Assembly: GCF_964026535.1 (NCBI RefSeq)
Contig: NZ_OZ032153.1
Coordinates: 806,001-870,000 of the forward strand
Direction of reading: 5' to 3'
Length of the DNA: 64,000 nucleotides
Source of the DNA: Candidatus Tisiphia endosymbiont of Sialis lutaria
GTDB lineage: Bacteria > Pseudomonadota > Alphaproteobacteria > Rickettsiales > Rickettsiaceae
Part shown: positions 1 through 8,375 of the stretch, piece after piece
Position numbering within the stretch: the first letter of the stretch is position 1
How the letters are laid out: each line of letters begins with the position of its first letter
Made by a program: the position numbers and the translations under genes
Notes under the pieces: generated by a model
What the model saw: only the letters and a program-made list of their open reading frames with translations
The model's database searches: none
Told to the model about the DNA's origin: nothing

Positions 1-554
1 AGCTTCGGTAGAATCGTGTCATGATAATAGGCACAATGCGGGCAAGTTGGGGAAAAATACTCAACTACCACCACATTTGCCTCAATATTACCAAGTATTA
101 TATCATTTTGACTAACATTGAAAGTTGGTTTATAAGATATCTGTTTCGGGCTAACAACCTGCACGTCAGTCTTCCCATCAACAGATTCAACTGTAGAATT
201 CTTTGTTGTTTCTAGAGGCTTCTCAGTATCAGTTGAAATCGTAGAATCTTGTTGTTCTACTTCCTGATCATCTACTATTATGTCTAATTTATCATTAGCA
301 GGGTTATAGTCAATTGATGAGAAGTTGGTGACGTCGTCACTCGTCGCTCGCCTATTACTTATAGGCGTCGCTCCATCGCTCCTGCTACCCAATTTCCCTG
401 AATTGACTATATCATTATTTTCTTCCGATGGTGCTTTCTCCTGACTTACCTCTGCCTTATTATCAGCTAACTTGTTTTTATTATTAGATGTATCACTTTC
501 TTCTGAGCATGATATCAACAATAATGAGACTAGAATGATAATGATAGTATGCAT
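1..554 (-). CDS. DsbA/thioredoxin-like lipoprotein (3' end outside window), with in-frame palindromic insert
   Basis: Read on the minus strand from the ATG at 554. The N-terminus is a lipoprotein signal (hydrophobic run ending LLIS-C at residue 16), so the protein is probably anchored at the membrane facing the periplasm. A long polar, low-complexity linker follows. Near the window edge the frame reads VVVVEYFSPTCPHCAYYH, the start of a thioredoxin fold with a CPHC redox centre as in DsbA. The expected role is disulfide formation in secreted proteins. The linker contains a complete copy of palindromic element A (305-411), which adds about 35 residues in frame. The C-terminal part lies beyond base 1. 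The identification rests on the CPHC motif and lipobox. An oxidase role rather than an isomerase role is inferred. Confidence 0.85.
   Translation of the reverse strand, partial: MHTIIIILVSLLLISCSEESDTSNNKNKLADNKAEVSQEKAPSEENNDIVNSGKLGSRSDGATPISNRRATSDDVTNFSSIDYNPANDKLDIIVDDQEVEQQDSTISTDTEKPLETTKNSTVESVDGKTDVQVVSPKQISYKPTFNVSQNDIILGNIEANVVVVEYFSPTCPHCAYYHDTILPK
305..411 (-). repeat. Palindromic element A, in frame inside the DsbA-like gene
   Basis: A 107-bp copy with ends TATAGTCAATT/AATTGACTATA and the inner hairpin CGCCTATAAGTAATAGGCG. It is read on the minus strand as ...[10 protein letters not shown] then [15 protein letters not shown] without a stop. It sits in the flexible linker between lipoprotein signal and thioredoxin domain, where extra residues are likely tolerated. 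This matches what is known for Rickettsia palindromic elements. Confidence 0.9.
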
Positions 555-723
555 AGTCTGGATATATTCTTTGAAATTAAATTAAAACACAAATGTTATA
601 TAAATATAAAGTTTTACTTACCTTTAAGCAATAAAAACTTGTATTTTTAAGGCAATATATTTTATCTTACCCCCATATCTGTAAGAATTACATTAAATTT
701 CAATGAGTTATGTCAATGAGTTA

Positions 724-752
724 TTGGTTGATTTACTAATTGAGTGTATAAT
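724..752 (+). promoter_or_regulatory. Candidate sigma-70 promoter of the restriction-modification gene
   Basis: TTGGTT (724-729), a 17-nt spacer and a perfect TATAAT (747-752) lie 36 nt before the ATG at 788. Just upstream is a tandem 13-nt near-repeat (TCAATGAGTTAT, 700-725), which could be a regulator site. This is by pattern only. Confidence 0.5.
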
Positions 753-787
753 ATTGGTAACTTGGTTGATTTATTTTTTTAAGGCTA

Positions 788-3229
788 ATGACTATGTCCA
801 AACTTGAAGCAGTTACTGATATAATTATTATTAACATGTTACGTTCTCAAAATTATATTGATGGGAATTTTAATAACATTAATAAAAATGTATTAGTTTG
901 GGCAAGAAAAGCAGAAAATTCAATAATCAATGACATCTTATCAAATGCTTCAAAGAAACAAACTGGTAATCAAGGATATCCAGAGTTTATTATTTATGAC
1001 CAAGAAAGTAATCTAGTTATTGTTATAGAGAATAAAAGTGATATCAAATATCATATATATGAAAAAGATATTGTGCAATGTGTTGCAGATTATGCAGTAA
1101 ATGGTGCGTTATGGTACGCATCATTTTTAAAGAATCAATTTGATACTATTGCCATTGGGGTTTCTGGTAGTACAATTGAAACATTAAAGATTGATACATA
1201 TGGTTGGAAAAAATCTGCTGAAACATTTACAAATTTTAACATCAAGCAAATCAAAAAAATTGAAGATTATCGCAATCTGATCCATCAACAACAACGAATT
1301 ATCAATAATTCTGAGCAATTAAAGCTGCTTAGTGAAAAATCTAAATTAATCAATGAATTTCTTCGTAGTTATTTAGGAGTATTGGAACATAAAAGGTTAT
1401 ACGCACTTGGCTCAATACTTTTTGCTTTGGAAGATCCTGCCTTTAAAATGTGTTATTCTTCTTTTAATAATAATAAAGAACTTGCACAATTTTTGTATCA
1501 AACTTTAGATAGAAAGATAAAAAACGCTGGACTTAGAAAAAAAGAAATCATTAAAAGTGAATTACAACCAGTATTGGAAAATTTAGGGATTAACGATAAG
1601 GAAGCTGCAAGGCAAAAATTCCCAAATGGCACTTTATTAGAGTTAGTGAGAAATGTCGATAATATTTTATTTGAGTATTATAAGAAAAGTGAGCTAGATT
1701 TAATAGCATTGTTTTTTAATGTGTTCTTGTCTTATTCAACTTCTGGCGGTTCTGACCTAGGGATAGTTCTAACTCCATCCCATATAACCAAATTATTTTG
1801 TGAGCTAGCAGATATTAATATTAATTCAAAAATTTTAGATCCATGTGTTGGAACTGGTGGATTTCTGACTGCTGCTTGGAAAAAAATATCGTTAAATGAT
1901 AAATATTCATTTTCAGAAAAAGAAAAGTTCAGGAAAGAAAATATTATCGGAGTAGAGAAAGAAACTAGCATCTACACTATAGTTGCATTAAATATGTTTA
2001 TTAATAAAGATGGGAGATCTAATCTATATTGTGATGATTGTTTTGCTATCAAGGATACATTATTAGAGAAAGAATGTAATGTTGGCTTTATTAATCCGCC
2101 TTATTCGGACGAGATATATTCTGAAATCTCATTTGTAGAATTAATGTTAGATGTTTTACTACCTAACTCTATCGGAGTGGCAATTATCCCTGTTAATGCT
2201 GTATCAAGCAGAACCAAAAAACACTCTGGATTAATATCAATTAAAGAAAGAATTCTTACCAAGCATAAGCTTTTAGCCTCTATAAAAATGCCCTGTCAAT
2301 TGTTTTATCCTAAAGGTACGGAAACTATTATTTTGGTTTTTGAAACACACTCACAACACATTGGTGAAACATGGTTTGCTGAATTTAATGATGGTTATGA
2401 ACTAATTAAAAATCAAAAAATGAGAACTCCTAAATACATAGCAGAACAAAATTACCAGAATTTCTTAGATGCATACAAGCAAAAATCTGAAACAAAATTT
2501 TCATTTAAAAAAATTATTACAGCAAAAGATCAGTGGGTTTATACGTTACATAAAGAATTCAACTATTTAATGAAAATCAACGATATACAAAATACAGTAA
2601 ATAATTATTTTGCATATTTAGTGCAAAATAGGTATTTTAAATTCTTGCCAAGAGATTATTATAATACGCAGCACAAATATGGTGATTCTATAGATATTAT
2701 CAATTACTTATCTAAAGAATTACTGATAACATATTTTGATATTTTGCCAACAAAACAAATTGATAAAATAAACATTGAATTATCTAACCTTTTTAATCCA
2801 AAAGCGATTCCTTTTATCGGTAGAAAAGGTGTAAATAACGGAGTTTCTGACTATGTTATTCCTGCGAATGGTTTGATAAATAATGGAAATACTATAACAA
2901 TAGCCTTAGATGGTAGTACTGGTTCAACCTTCTACCAACATCATGATTTTTGCTCCGGTCAAAATATCTGGATTTTAAAAATAAAAGAAGAGAAATTACC
3001 AAATAAAATACTTGATCCTGATGTGGCATTATTTCTGACTACCTCTATAAGATTAGCAGTGCAAGAGTATAGTTATAATCTAGGATTAACCAAAGGTAGA
3101 TTACAAAATATTTCATTCTTACTACCTTTAAATAAGAATAAAACCATTAACGTTGAATTTATTAAAAGTTTAATGGCGGGTATTGATAATTCAGTGTTTC
3201 TCAAACATATTTTAGGATCGCGATATTAG
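788..3229 (+). CDS. Fused restriction endonuclease / N6-adenine methyltransferase / specificity protein (type IIG-like)
   Basis: An 813-residue protein carrying all parts of a restriction-modification enzyme. Residues 60-85 hold a PD-(D/E)XK-like nuclease signature (GYPE at 63-66, then ENK at 81-83). The central methyltransferase has the AdoMet loop DPCVGTGGF at about 351-359 and the catalytic NPPY at about 435-438, the class that makes N6-methyladenine. The last 130 residues resemble a type I specificity/target-recognition domain (GSTGSTFYQHHDFCSGQNIW). No separate hsdR or hsdS gene is nearby. It would methylate host DNA and cut unmodified DNA. It starts after AAGG at 781-784. A methyltransferase-only activity is possible if the weak nuclease site is dead. 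Confidence 0.8.
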   Translation: MTMSKLEAVTDIIIINMLRSQNYIDGNFNNINKNVLVWARKAENSIINDILSNASKKQTGNQGYPEFIIYDQESNLVIVIENKSDIKYHIYEKDIVQCVADYAVNGALWYASFLKNQFDTIAIGVSGSTIETLKIDTYGWKKSAETFTNFNIKQIKKIEDYRNLIHQQQRIINNSEQLKLLSEKSKLINEFLRSYLGVLEHKRLYALGSILFALEDPAFKMCYSSFNNNKELAQFLYQTLDRKIKNAGLRKKEIIKSELQPVLENLGINDKEAARQKFPNGTLLELVRNVDNILFEYYKKSELDLIALFFNVFLSYSTSGGSDLGIVLTPSHITKLFCELADININSKILDPCVGTGGFLTAAWKKISLNDKYSFSEKEKFRKENIIGVEKETSIYTIVALNMFINKDGRSNLYCDDCFAIKDTLLEKECNVGFINPPYSDEIYSEISFVELMLDVLLPNSIGVAIIPVNAVSSRTKKHSGLISIKERILTKHKLLASIKMPCQLFYPKGTETIILVFETHSQHIGETWFAEFNDGYELIKNQKMRTPKYIAEQNYQNFLDAYKQKSETKFSFKKIITAKDQWVYTLHKEFNYLMKINDIQNTVNNYFAYLVQNRYFKFLPRDYYNTQHKYGDSIDIINYLSKELLITYFDILPTKQIDKINIELSNLFNPKAIPFIGRKGVNNGVSDYVIPANGLINNGNTITIALDGSTGSTFYQHHDFCSGQNIWILKIKEEKLPNKILDPDVALFLTTSIRLAVQEYSYNLGLTKGRLQNISFLLPLNKNKTINVEFIKSLMAGIDNSVFLKHILGSRY

Positions 3230-3462
3230 ATTATATACTCACCTTACGCATAACCCAGGGTAATTAAAAATTGCAAAAAAGACCGTAGGTCGATAGCAAT
3301 TATAAATTCAAAATATAAATTGCTATAATATAGCTATAATTGCTAGGTGTAAATTTAGAGTAATTAAGTCTCTAAACAATTAGTAATTAACATTATAGTT
3401 AGCTCTAAAGTTGTAATGTTATTTTGTTTTAAAACTAATATTTTTGAATTTATAATTGCTGG

Positions 3463-3569
3463 TATAATCAATTCAGGAGAATTTGGTACTAGGAACGATG
3501 GAGCAACGCCTATAAGTAATAGGCGAGCGACGAGTGACGACGTCACCAACTTCCCATCAATTGATTATA
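3463..3569 (+). repeat. Palindromic element A
   Basis: Full 107-bp copy, TATAATCAATTC...AATTGATTATA. Both ends carry the matching change (G to A in one arm, C to T in the other), so the terminal pairing is kept. Confidence 0.85.
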
Positions 3570-3607
3570 GGTCGACGAAGCAACCATGTTTTGTGTTATC
3601 CCTGCAT

Positions 3608-3753
3608 TAGACCTCTTTCAAAACTCGCTTATGCTGAGGAATTTGAAGGAGACGCGGAACGCAGAACCGCAGCGTACTCTAGCGTACGTGAGGATTCGAG
3701 TACCGCATCGACGTACAAATTACCAGTAGAAGTAGAGTTTTGAAAGAGGTCTA
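3608..3753 (+). repeat. Palindromic element B
   Basis: 146 bp with ends TAGACCTCTTTCAAAACT and AGTTTTGAAAGAGGTCTA. The body is nearly identical to the copy at 13482-13627. Its ends differ from that copy by paired substitutions that keep the hairpin. Confidence 0.85.
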
Positions 3754-3865
3754 TTTGATGCCCCGACTTAATACGGATACTACGTGGTCTCGCTAATAGA
3801 TATTTTGCAATTTTCAAATTGCTAGGGGTTATGCGTAAGGTGAGTGATACAATAGGTTATTAGTT

Positions 3866-5674
3866 ATGTATGAAAAAAGATTAAAAAACTGCTTCGTCTC
3901 TTTAAGCTCTGAGTATATCGTGTCTTGTAAGTATCCTAATACTTTAAAAAGGTCTTTGTATACTTTTAGTATTATAAAAATCCTGCAACAAAATAGTGAT
4001 TTGCTTGATTATCTTAGTTCGAATAGCCAAAAGAATTTGCATTCCATTTTGGAACAATACGGAACACTTTCTATTGAGCTGTTAAAGCAACAAAAATATC
4101 AAACAGAAGAGATAACAAATTTTTCTACTTCTCTTAAGCAATTATTGGATTATTTAGAAAACTCTTCTAATTCACATCGGGCAAAAGATAATCAAGCACT
4201 AAAAACAGTAATGGATTTAGCGGAAAATTTTGTACAACATTGTTGCCTACTGATAACTGAAGATATTAAGAATCAAGATGTTATAAATAATCTACAGGCG
4301 ACTGCAATTATTGTAAATTTAGATATAGGTGCTAGGAACGATGAAGCGATGCCTATATGTAATAGGCGAGTAACTAGTGACAACGTCACCAATTTCTCAT
4401 CAATTAACTATAATTTATTAACAGAACAACAAAATCTACTTTTAGATCAATTATTGCTTATTAAAGAATTATGGCAGATTGATTCTACTATTGATCTAAA
4501 GAAAGACTCTGTCCCATTGCTATTCCATGCCAATATATTATTAATACTGCAAGCAGAGAACTCCGTAGATTATAAATATACTTTTGAAAGAATTGTTAAT
4601 TTCCTGATAAATGATCACAACGTATTAATAGAATTAACTAATGCTAAGTTAATTTGCTTATATAATAGGCTAAAAGATTTATGTGTTAAATCTAATATTA
4701 TAAACCATATTTTGATAAAAATACATGAGGAATCGAAATTTAGAAAAAATTCCAATAAATTGAATAATTCAGGATATGAGCTTTTAGAATTATTTGAAAA
4801 TTATAATACTATGATACATCAGATAGAAAATTCGGAATTTACTATAGTAGAAAGATTTTTACTCCAGCGAAATACCTTTATGCATGAAGTTTTAATTAAT
4901 ATTACAAAGCATATAAATGCTATCAGGATACTTAATATAACCGTAGACCCTGATCTTAATTATATACTATCTTATATTAGAAAAGGGTTAACTCAAAACA
5001 TTCAAAGTGGTCATACTATTTCTTTAATGATTTCTTCTATTGAATCTAAATTTTCTTCAAAACTTGAAGCTAAAATTATTAAACGATATATTTCTTTAGA
5101 TAGTTTTACTAAAAATGCCTTAAAAACTAGGTATCAGCTACTATTTAGCAATATTAGTTCATTGTTAAAAAAAGATCTAAATTATGTAGAGTTTATACAA
5201 CAAATAATAACCTGTAAAATCGTAGCTGACTATAAGATAAATAGCTATGTTACTTCAGTCAAAATGTTGAGGATAATTGAACAAGAAAGGGTAATAGTAA
5301 TAAACCAATTACGCGAAATAAATTTTGTAGAAATTTTTAGTGATAAATATTTAAATAAAACATTTAGTTTAAATTTTAAGAAATATGTCAGGAGGACTAA
5401 TATAACAACTCCTTCAGGTTATGTTACAGTAATCATTAGAATATTGCTAACAACTTTTAGTGTTGAACAGCTTCAGCTCTTATCGCAATTTCTAAAGAAT
5501 GGTAATTTAACGACAATTCAAGAAATTGTTCAGCAGGAGTTGGTTATGCAAGTTAAAAAACGCACCACTATAGGCAAAATAATATATTATATATTTACTA
5601 GGAGGAAAAATGAACTTATCATACTTAATAACATCAAGAAATCTCTAAATGAATATACTAACCGTCATTGCTAG
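3866..5674 (+). CDS. Unknown 602-residue protein with in-frame palindromic insert
   Basis: I recognise no family. The protein is rich in Leu, Ile, Asn and Lys and looks mostly alpha-helical, with no clear signal peptide or membrane segment. Residues of about 149-182 are encoded by a diverged copy of element A (ARNDEAMPICNRR...), flanked by ordinary helical sequence on both sides (NNLQATAIIVN before, LLTEQQNLLLDQLL after). The insert is therefore a later addition to an older gene. The stop codon TAG overlaps the CTAG target duplication of the small transposon-like element that follows. It could be a secreted or structural protein. No function is assigned. Confidence 0.7.
   Translation: MYEKRLKNCFVSLSSEYIVSCKYPNTLKRSLYTFSIIKILQQNSDLLDYLSSNSQKNLHSILEQYGTLSIELLKQQKYQTEEITNFSTSLKQLLDYLENSSNSHRAKDNQALKTVMDLAENFVQHCCLLITEDIKNQDVINNLQATAIIVNLDIGARNDEAMPICNRRVTSDNVTNFSSINYNLLTEQQNLLLDQLLLIKELWQIDSTIDLKKDSVPLLFHANILLILQAENSVDYKYTFERIVNFLINDHNVLIELTNAKLICLYNRLKDLCVKSNIINHILIKIHEESKFRKNSNKLNNSGYELLELFENYNTMIHQIENSEFTIVERFLLQRNTFMHEVLINITKHINAIRILNITVDPDLNYILSYIRKGLTQNIQSGHTISLMISSIESKFSSKLEAKIIKRYISLDSFTKNALKTRYQLLFSNISSLLKKDLNYVEFIQQIITCKIVADYKINSYVTSVKMLRIIEQERVIVINQLREINFVEIFSDKYLNKTFSLNFKKYVRRTNITTPSGYVTVIIRILLTTFSVEQLQLLSQFLKNGNLTTIQEIVQQELVMQVKKRTTIGKIIYYIFTRRKNELIILNNIKKSLNEYTNRHC
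4311..4412 (+). repeat. Diverged palindromic element A, in frame inside the 602-residue protein
   Basis: The right end CAATTAACTATA and the core GCCTATATGTAATAGGCG are clear, and the left end is eroded. It is read in the same frame as the copy in the DsbA-like gene ([13 protein letters not shown] there, AMPICNRRVTSDN here). It has more substitutions than intergenic copies but no stop, which suggests an older insertion kept open by selection on the host protein. Confidence 0.85.
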
Positions 5675-5831
5675 GCTCTGTGAACAAAATTTTAATTGTT
5701 TAGATTTTGAGTATTTTTAAGCGAAAATTAATAAGATTTTTGCCGGAATAGTTAGTTCTATTTCAAAAAAATCTTATAATTTGCAGCTAAAAAGAGTCGA
5801 AATCTAGTAATTTAAATTTTGTTCACAGAGC
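5675..5831. mobile_element. 157-bp MITE-like element with CTAG target duplication
   Basis: The inverted ends GCTCTGTGAACAAAATTT and AAATTTTGTTCACAGAGC enclose about 120 bp with no coding capacity. CTAG stands directly on both sides (5671-5674 and 5832-5835). A CTAG duplication is known for part of the IS5 family (IS427 group), so this may be a non-autonomous relative. The family assignment is inferred. Confidence 0.75.
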
Positions 5832-5885
5832 CTAGGTATATAGTCAATTGATGAATTAATCAAAATCCACCCTACTTTTATCTTT

Positions 5886-6305
5886 TTACCTGCTATCCAA
5901 AAAAATCTCTACTCCATTTATCTGACAAGCATTTATTAAATCATTGTCTTTAGTAGCAATACCTAATCCTTCGTGCATAGCCAATAATAAGTAATTTGCG
6001 TCATATGAGGTCAGTTTATTACTACGAGCGGTATTTATAATCTCAGACATAGAAAATGATAAATCAGAAATGTATATTGCTAAAGAACCTAACATATCTA
6101 TAAACCTAGTTGAGTCAGCATTTTTTAGTCTACCGCATTTTTCAGCCATAAGCAAAACGTTGATTACTTCAAGGCTCCAAAGCGGTGGTACCAAAGCTTT
6201 GGATTGAGTAAGAGAGTTAAGAACTATTTCGGAATAACTATCAAATTCATCTTCAAAGCACCATGACATAGTAACGGAGCAATCCAATATAAAAGATTTA
6301 GTCAT
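5886..6305 (-). CDS. vapC: VapC-type PIN-domain ribonuclease toxin
   Basis: A 139-residue PIN-domain protein. The acidic residues expected at the metal site are visible: Asp8 (FILDCS), a Glu in LWSLEVINVL, an Asp in SYDANYLLLA and one in ATKDNDL. VapC toxins cleave RNA, often tRNA, and are blocked by the antitoxin encoded just upstream. The start codon overlaps the antitoxin stop (TAATG), which indicates translational coupling. The size is usual for the family. Confidence 0.85.
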   Translation of the reverse strand: MTKSFILDCSVTMSWCFEDEFDSYSEIVLNSLTQSKALVPPLWSLEVINVLLMAEKCGRLKNADSTRFIDMLGSLAIYISDLSFSMSEIINTARSNKLTSYDANYLLLAMHEGLGIATKDNDLINACQINGVEIFLDSR

Positions 6306-6559
6306 TATTTTCTTCCTACTGTTATTAGCTCTTTGAGAGATAAACCAGCGAGTTTTTTTCCTTGACGGAATTCACCAAGATTTTTTATTATTTCTTCAAT
6401 ATTGAACCTTTGTTGGGAAGGAATGGGCATAAGAATTGCAATTGGTGTATTATGTTTTAAAATAGTGAATTTTTCCCCATCTTTTACTCTTTTAATAAGA
6501 TTAGAAAAATGTGTTTTTGCTTCAAATGCACTAATTTGGTTAGAAAGCTTTTCTTTCAT
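6305..6559 (-). CDS. Phd/YefM-type antitoxin for the adjacent VapC
   Basis: 84 residues. The N-terminus QISAFEAKTHFSNLIKRVK followed by GEKFTILKHNTPIAIL is the classic Phd/YefM DNA-binding fold. The C-terminal half (EEIIKNLGEFRQGKKL) is the likely toxin-binding tail. It would neutralise VapC and repress the operon. Its ATG overlaps the stop of the upstream DUF1543 gene (ATGA, 6556-6559), so three genes are probably on one transcript. Confidence 0.85.
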   Translation of the reverse strand: MKEKLSNQISAFEAKTHFSNLIKRVKDGEKFTILKHNTPIAILMPIPSQQRFNIEEIIKNLGEFRQGKKLAGLSLKELITVGRK

Positions 6560-6855
6560 AAGATTTGCTGATGATTCTCACTGACCGTAGGTTTTATTTC
6601 ATCAATATGAATATTAAAACCATCAATAGTATCTGCTATAAACCAAGAATCAATATGTAATGATCCAGCTGTACCAATCCATTTGCTTTTAATCTGTTTA
6701 GACATATCTATGTTTGACTTTCCAATTACAAAAACCACATCATGTATTTCTATGTTACATCCTTCAATCTTACCACCAAGATAAAAAATGCCTAATTTAG
6801 GAGAGTTAAATATAAAATCATGAAATTGTTGCATATAAAAAACTCTATATAACAA
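6556..6855 (-). CDS. DUF1543 family protein, first gene of the toxin-antitoxin operon
   Basis: 99 residues. The stretch IFYLGGKIEGCNIEIHDV followed by VFVIGKS matches the start of DUF1543 proteins (small cytosolic proteins of unknown function, usually beginning FYLGG...CNIE.HD). An internal Met at residue 8 (MQQFHDF) may be the real start. The gene overlaps the antitoxin gene by 4 nt. Its place at the head of a Phd-VapC operon is unusual. It might be a third component or simply a cotranscribed passenger. Confidence 0.75.
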   Translation of the reverse strand: MLYRVFYMQQFHDFIFNSPKLGIFYLGGKIEGCNIEIHDVVFVIGKSNIDMSKQIKSKWIGTAGSLHIDSWFIADTIDGFNIHIDEIKPTVSENHQQIL

Positions 6856-6871
6856 ATAAAATTATTTATAA

Positions 6872-6970
6872 TATAGTCAATTCAGGGGAATTTGGTGCTA
6901 GGAGCGACGCATATAAGTAATAGGCGAGCATTGAGCAACAACGTCACCAACTTCTCATCAATTGACTATA
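6872..6970 (+). repeat. Palindromic element A
   Basis: 99 bp. The 107-bp form has lost 8 bp near GGAGCGAC. It lies upstream of the DUF1543 operon and before the CBS-domain gene, followed by a single element C end (CTGCGTAAGGTGAGT, 6984-6998). Confidence 0.85.
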
Positions 6971-7103
6971 GTAAAAAAGATCCTGCGTAAGGTGAGTTCA
7001 GGAGTATATAGCTTCTGCAGTATTTCAAATAAAAAAGTATTAGGGAAATTTTACAGTTAGTAATATAATCATCTTTATACTAAATAAATTTATACAAAGA
7101 TCA

Positions 7104-8375
7104 ATGACTATTTTTTTGATAATCATTATTGTTCTAATGATAGGATGTTCCGCACTACTCTCAGCCACTGAAACGGCTATAACCGCCTCGTCTCCTGGGA
7201 AAATACAAAAATTTAAGGCAGAAGGTATTAAACGTGCCACGATTGTATTACAAGTTCTAAAGAAAAAAGAAAAAGTAATTGGCACATTACTAATTGGCAA
7301 TACCTTATTTAATACTGTCTGTACTACGATTGCTACCAGTATATTTATCGATTGGCTAGGTGATAATGGTACTGTTGCAGCTTCAGCAGTTATGGCTTTC
7401 TTGATAATTGTTTTTGGTGAAATCATACCAAAAGCTATTGCTGTAGCAAAAGCAGAACAGTTAGCGTTATTCACTTCTCCAGCCATTATATATCTTTTAA
7501 ACATTTTGAGACCAATTAACTATATCTTTGAATTGATAGTTAAAGGGTTTTGTTTTATTTTTCGTATTAATCTGCAACAAAATATCTCAGGAACAGAAGA
7601 AGTTAGGGGAGTTATTGAGCATTATCATCAAGAAGGTAATGTTTATAAATCTGACCGTGATATGTTAGGCGGTATATTAGATATTAGGAAAATGACAGTA
7701 TCTGAAATTATGATACACCGAAGTAATGTCATAGCCATCAATATAGATTTGCCTAAAGAGGAGATAGTAAGGAAAGCATTATTATCCAGCCCTCACACCA
7801 GAATACCATTATGGAAAGATACTCAGGACAACATAATTGGTGTACTTCACATACGAGATATGCTCCGAGCTCTTTATGAAAAAAATAATGATGTAAAAAA
7901 AATTAATATCGAGGAATTGATAAGTCAGCCTTGGTTTATACCTGATAACGCTTTGGTCACTCATCAACTTCATGCTTTTAGAGAAAGAAAAAACCATTTT
8001 GCTTGTGTTGTTGACGAATATGGCGATTTACAAGGTATTATTACTTTAGAAGACATTTTAGAAGAGATTGTTGGTCCTATTATTGATGAACATGATTATC
8101 CTATTGACACAATTGTAAAGAAATCTGAAGTGGAGTTTATTATTGACGGCTCTGTAACTATAAGAGATGTAAATAGAGAACTAAATTGGAATTTACCTGA
8201 TTATAATGCAAATACCATAGCCGGCTTAATTATCCATGAACTTGAGCGTATTCCTAATCAAGGGGAATCTATAAAAATATTTAATTTAAGTATTACTATT
8301 AGCAAAAAAGTAGGCAATAGGCTTGATAGCATAAAAGTTATTGTTTTACCAAATAAAGAATCTGAAAGTGATTAG
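7104..8375 (+). CDS. CNNM/CorC-family transporter-like membrane protein with CBS pair
   Basis: 423 residues in the order: N-terminal DUF21/CNNM membrane domain with about four helices (residues 1-145), two CBS domains (about 195-310, with TVSEIMIHRSNV and GDLQGIITLEDILEEIVG), then a CorC_HlyC C-terminal domain (about 330-410, EFIIDGSVTIRDVNRELNW). Family members are linked to magnesium/cobalt efflux and are often annotated as hemolysins in Rickettsia. The first matches the full-length CorB/YfjD type rather than the short TlyC. The next gene, ccmF, starts inside its last codons. Confidence 0.85.
   Translation: MTIFLIIIIVLMIGCSALLSATETAITASSPGKIQKFKAEGIKRATIVLQVLKKKEKVIGTLLIGNTLFNTVCTTIATSIFIDWLGDNGTVAASAVMAFLIIVFGEIIPKAIAVAKAEQLALFTSPAIIYLLNILRPINYIFELIVKGFCFIFRINLQQNISGTEEVRGVIEHYHQEGNVYKSDRDMLGGILDIRKMTVSEIMIHRSNVIAINIDLPKEEIVRKALLSSPHTRIPLWKDTQDNIIGVLHIRDMLRALYEKNNDVKKINIEELISQPWFIPDNALVTHQLHAFRERKNHFACVVDEYGDLQGIITLEDILEEIVGPIIDEHDYPIDTIVKKSEVEFIIDGSVTIRDVNRELNWNLPDYNANTIAGLIIHELERIPNQGESIKIFNLSITISKKVGNRLDSIKVIVLPNKESESD

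Larger units (their letters stand above)
3237..3845. repeat. Composite palindromic element C carrying elements A and B
   Basis: The gap between the restriction-modification gene and the next gene is bounded by inverted copies of ACTCACCTTACGCATAACCC and its complement (GGTTATGCGTAAGGTGAGT). Inside lie a complete element A and a complete element B, plus GACCGTAGGTCG and ACGTGGTCTCGC pieces of element D. No coding signal was seen apart from the single open frame through element A. Confidence 0.75.

Noticed and set aside
3416-3743. Two short open frames across elements A and B
   Set aside because: They only reflect the open frame of element A and have no flanking protein sequence.
6402-6584. 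Open frame opposite the antitoxin gene
   Set aside because: A shadow of the Phd-type gene, which has clear family motifs.
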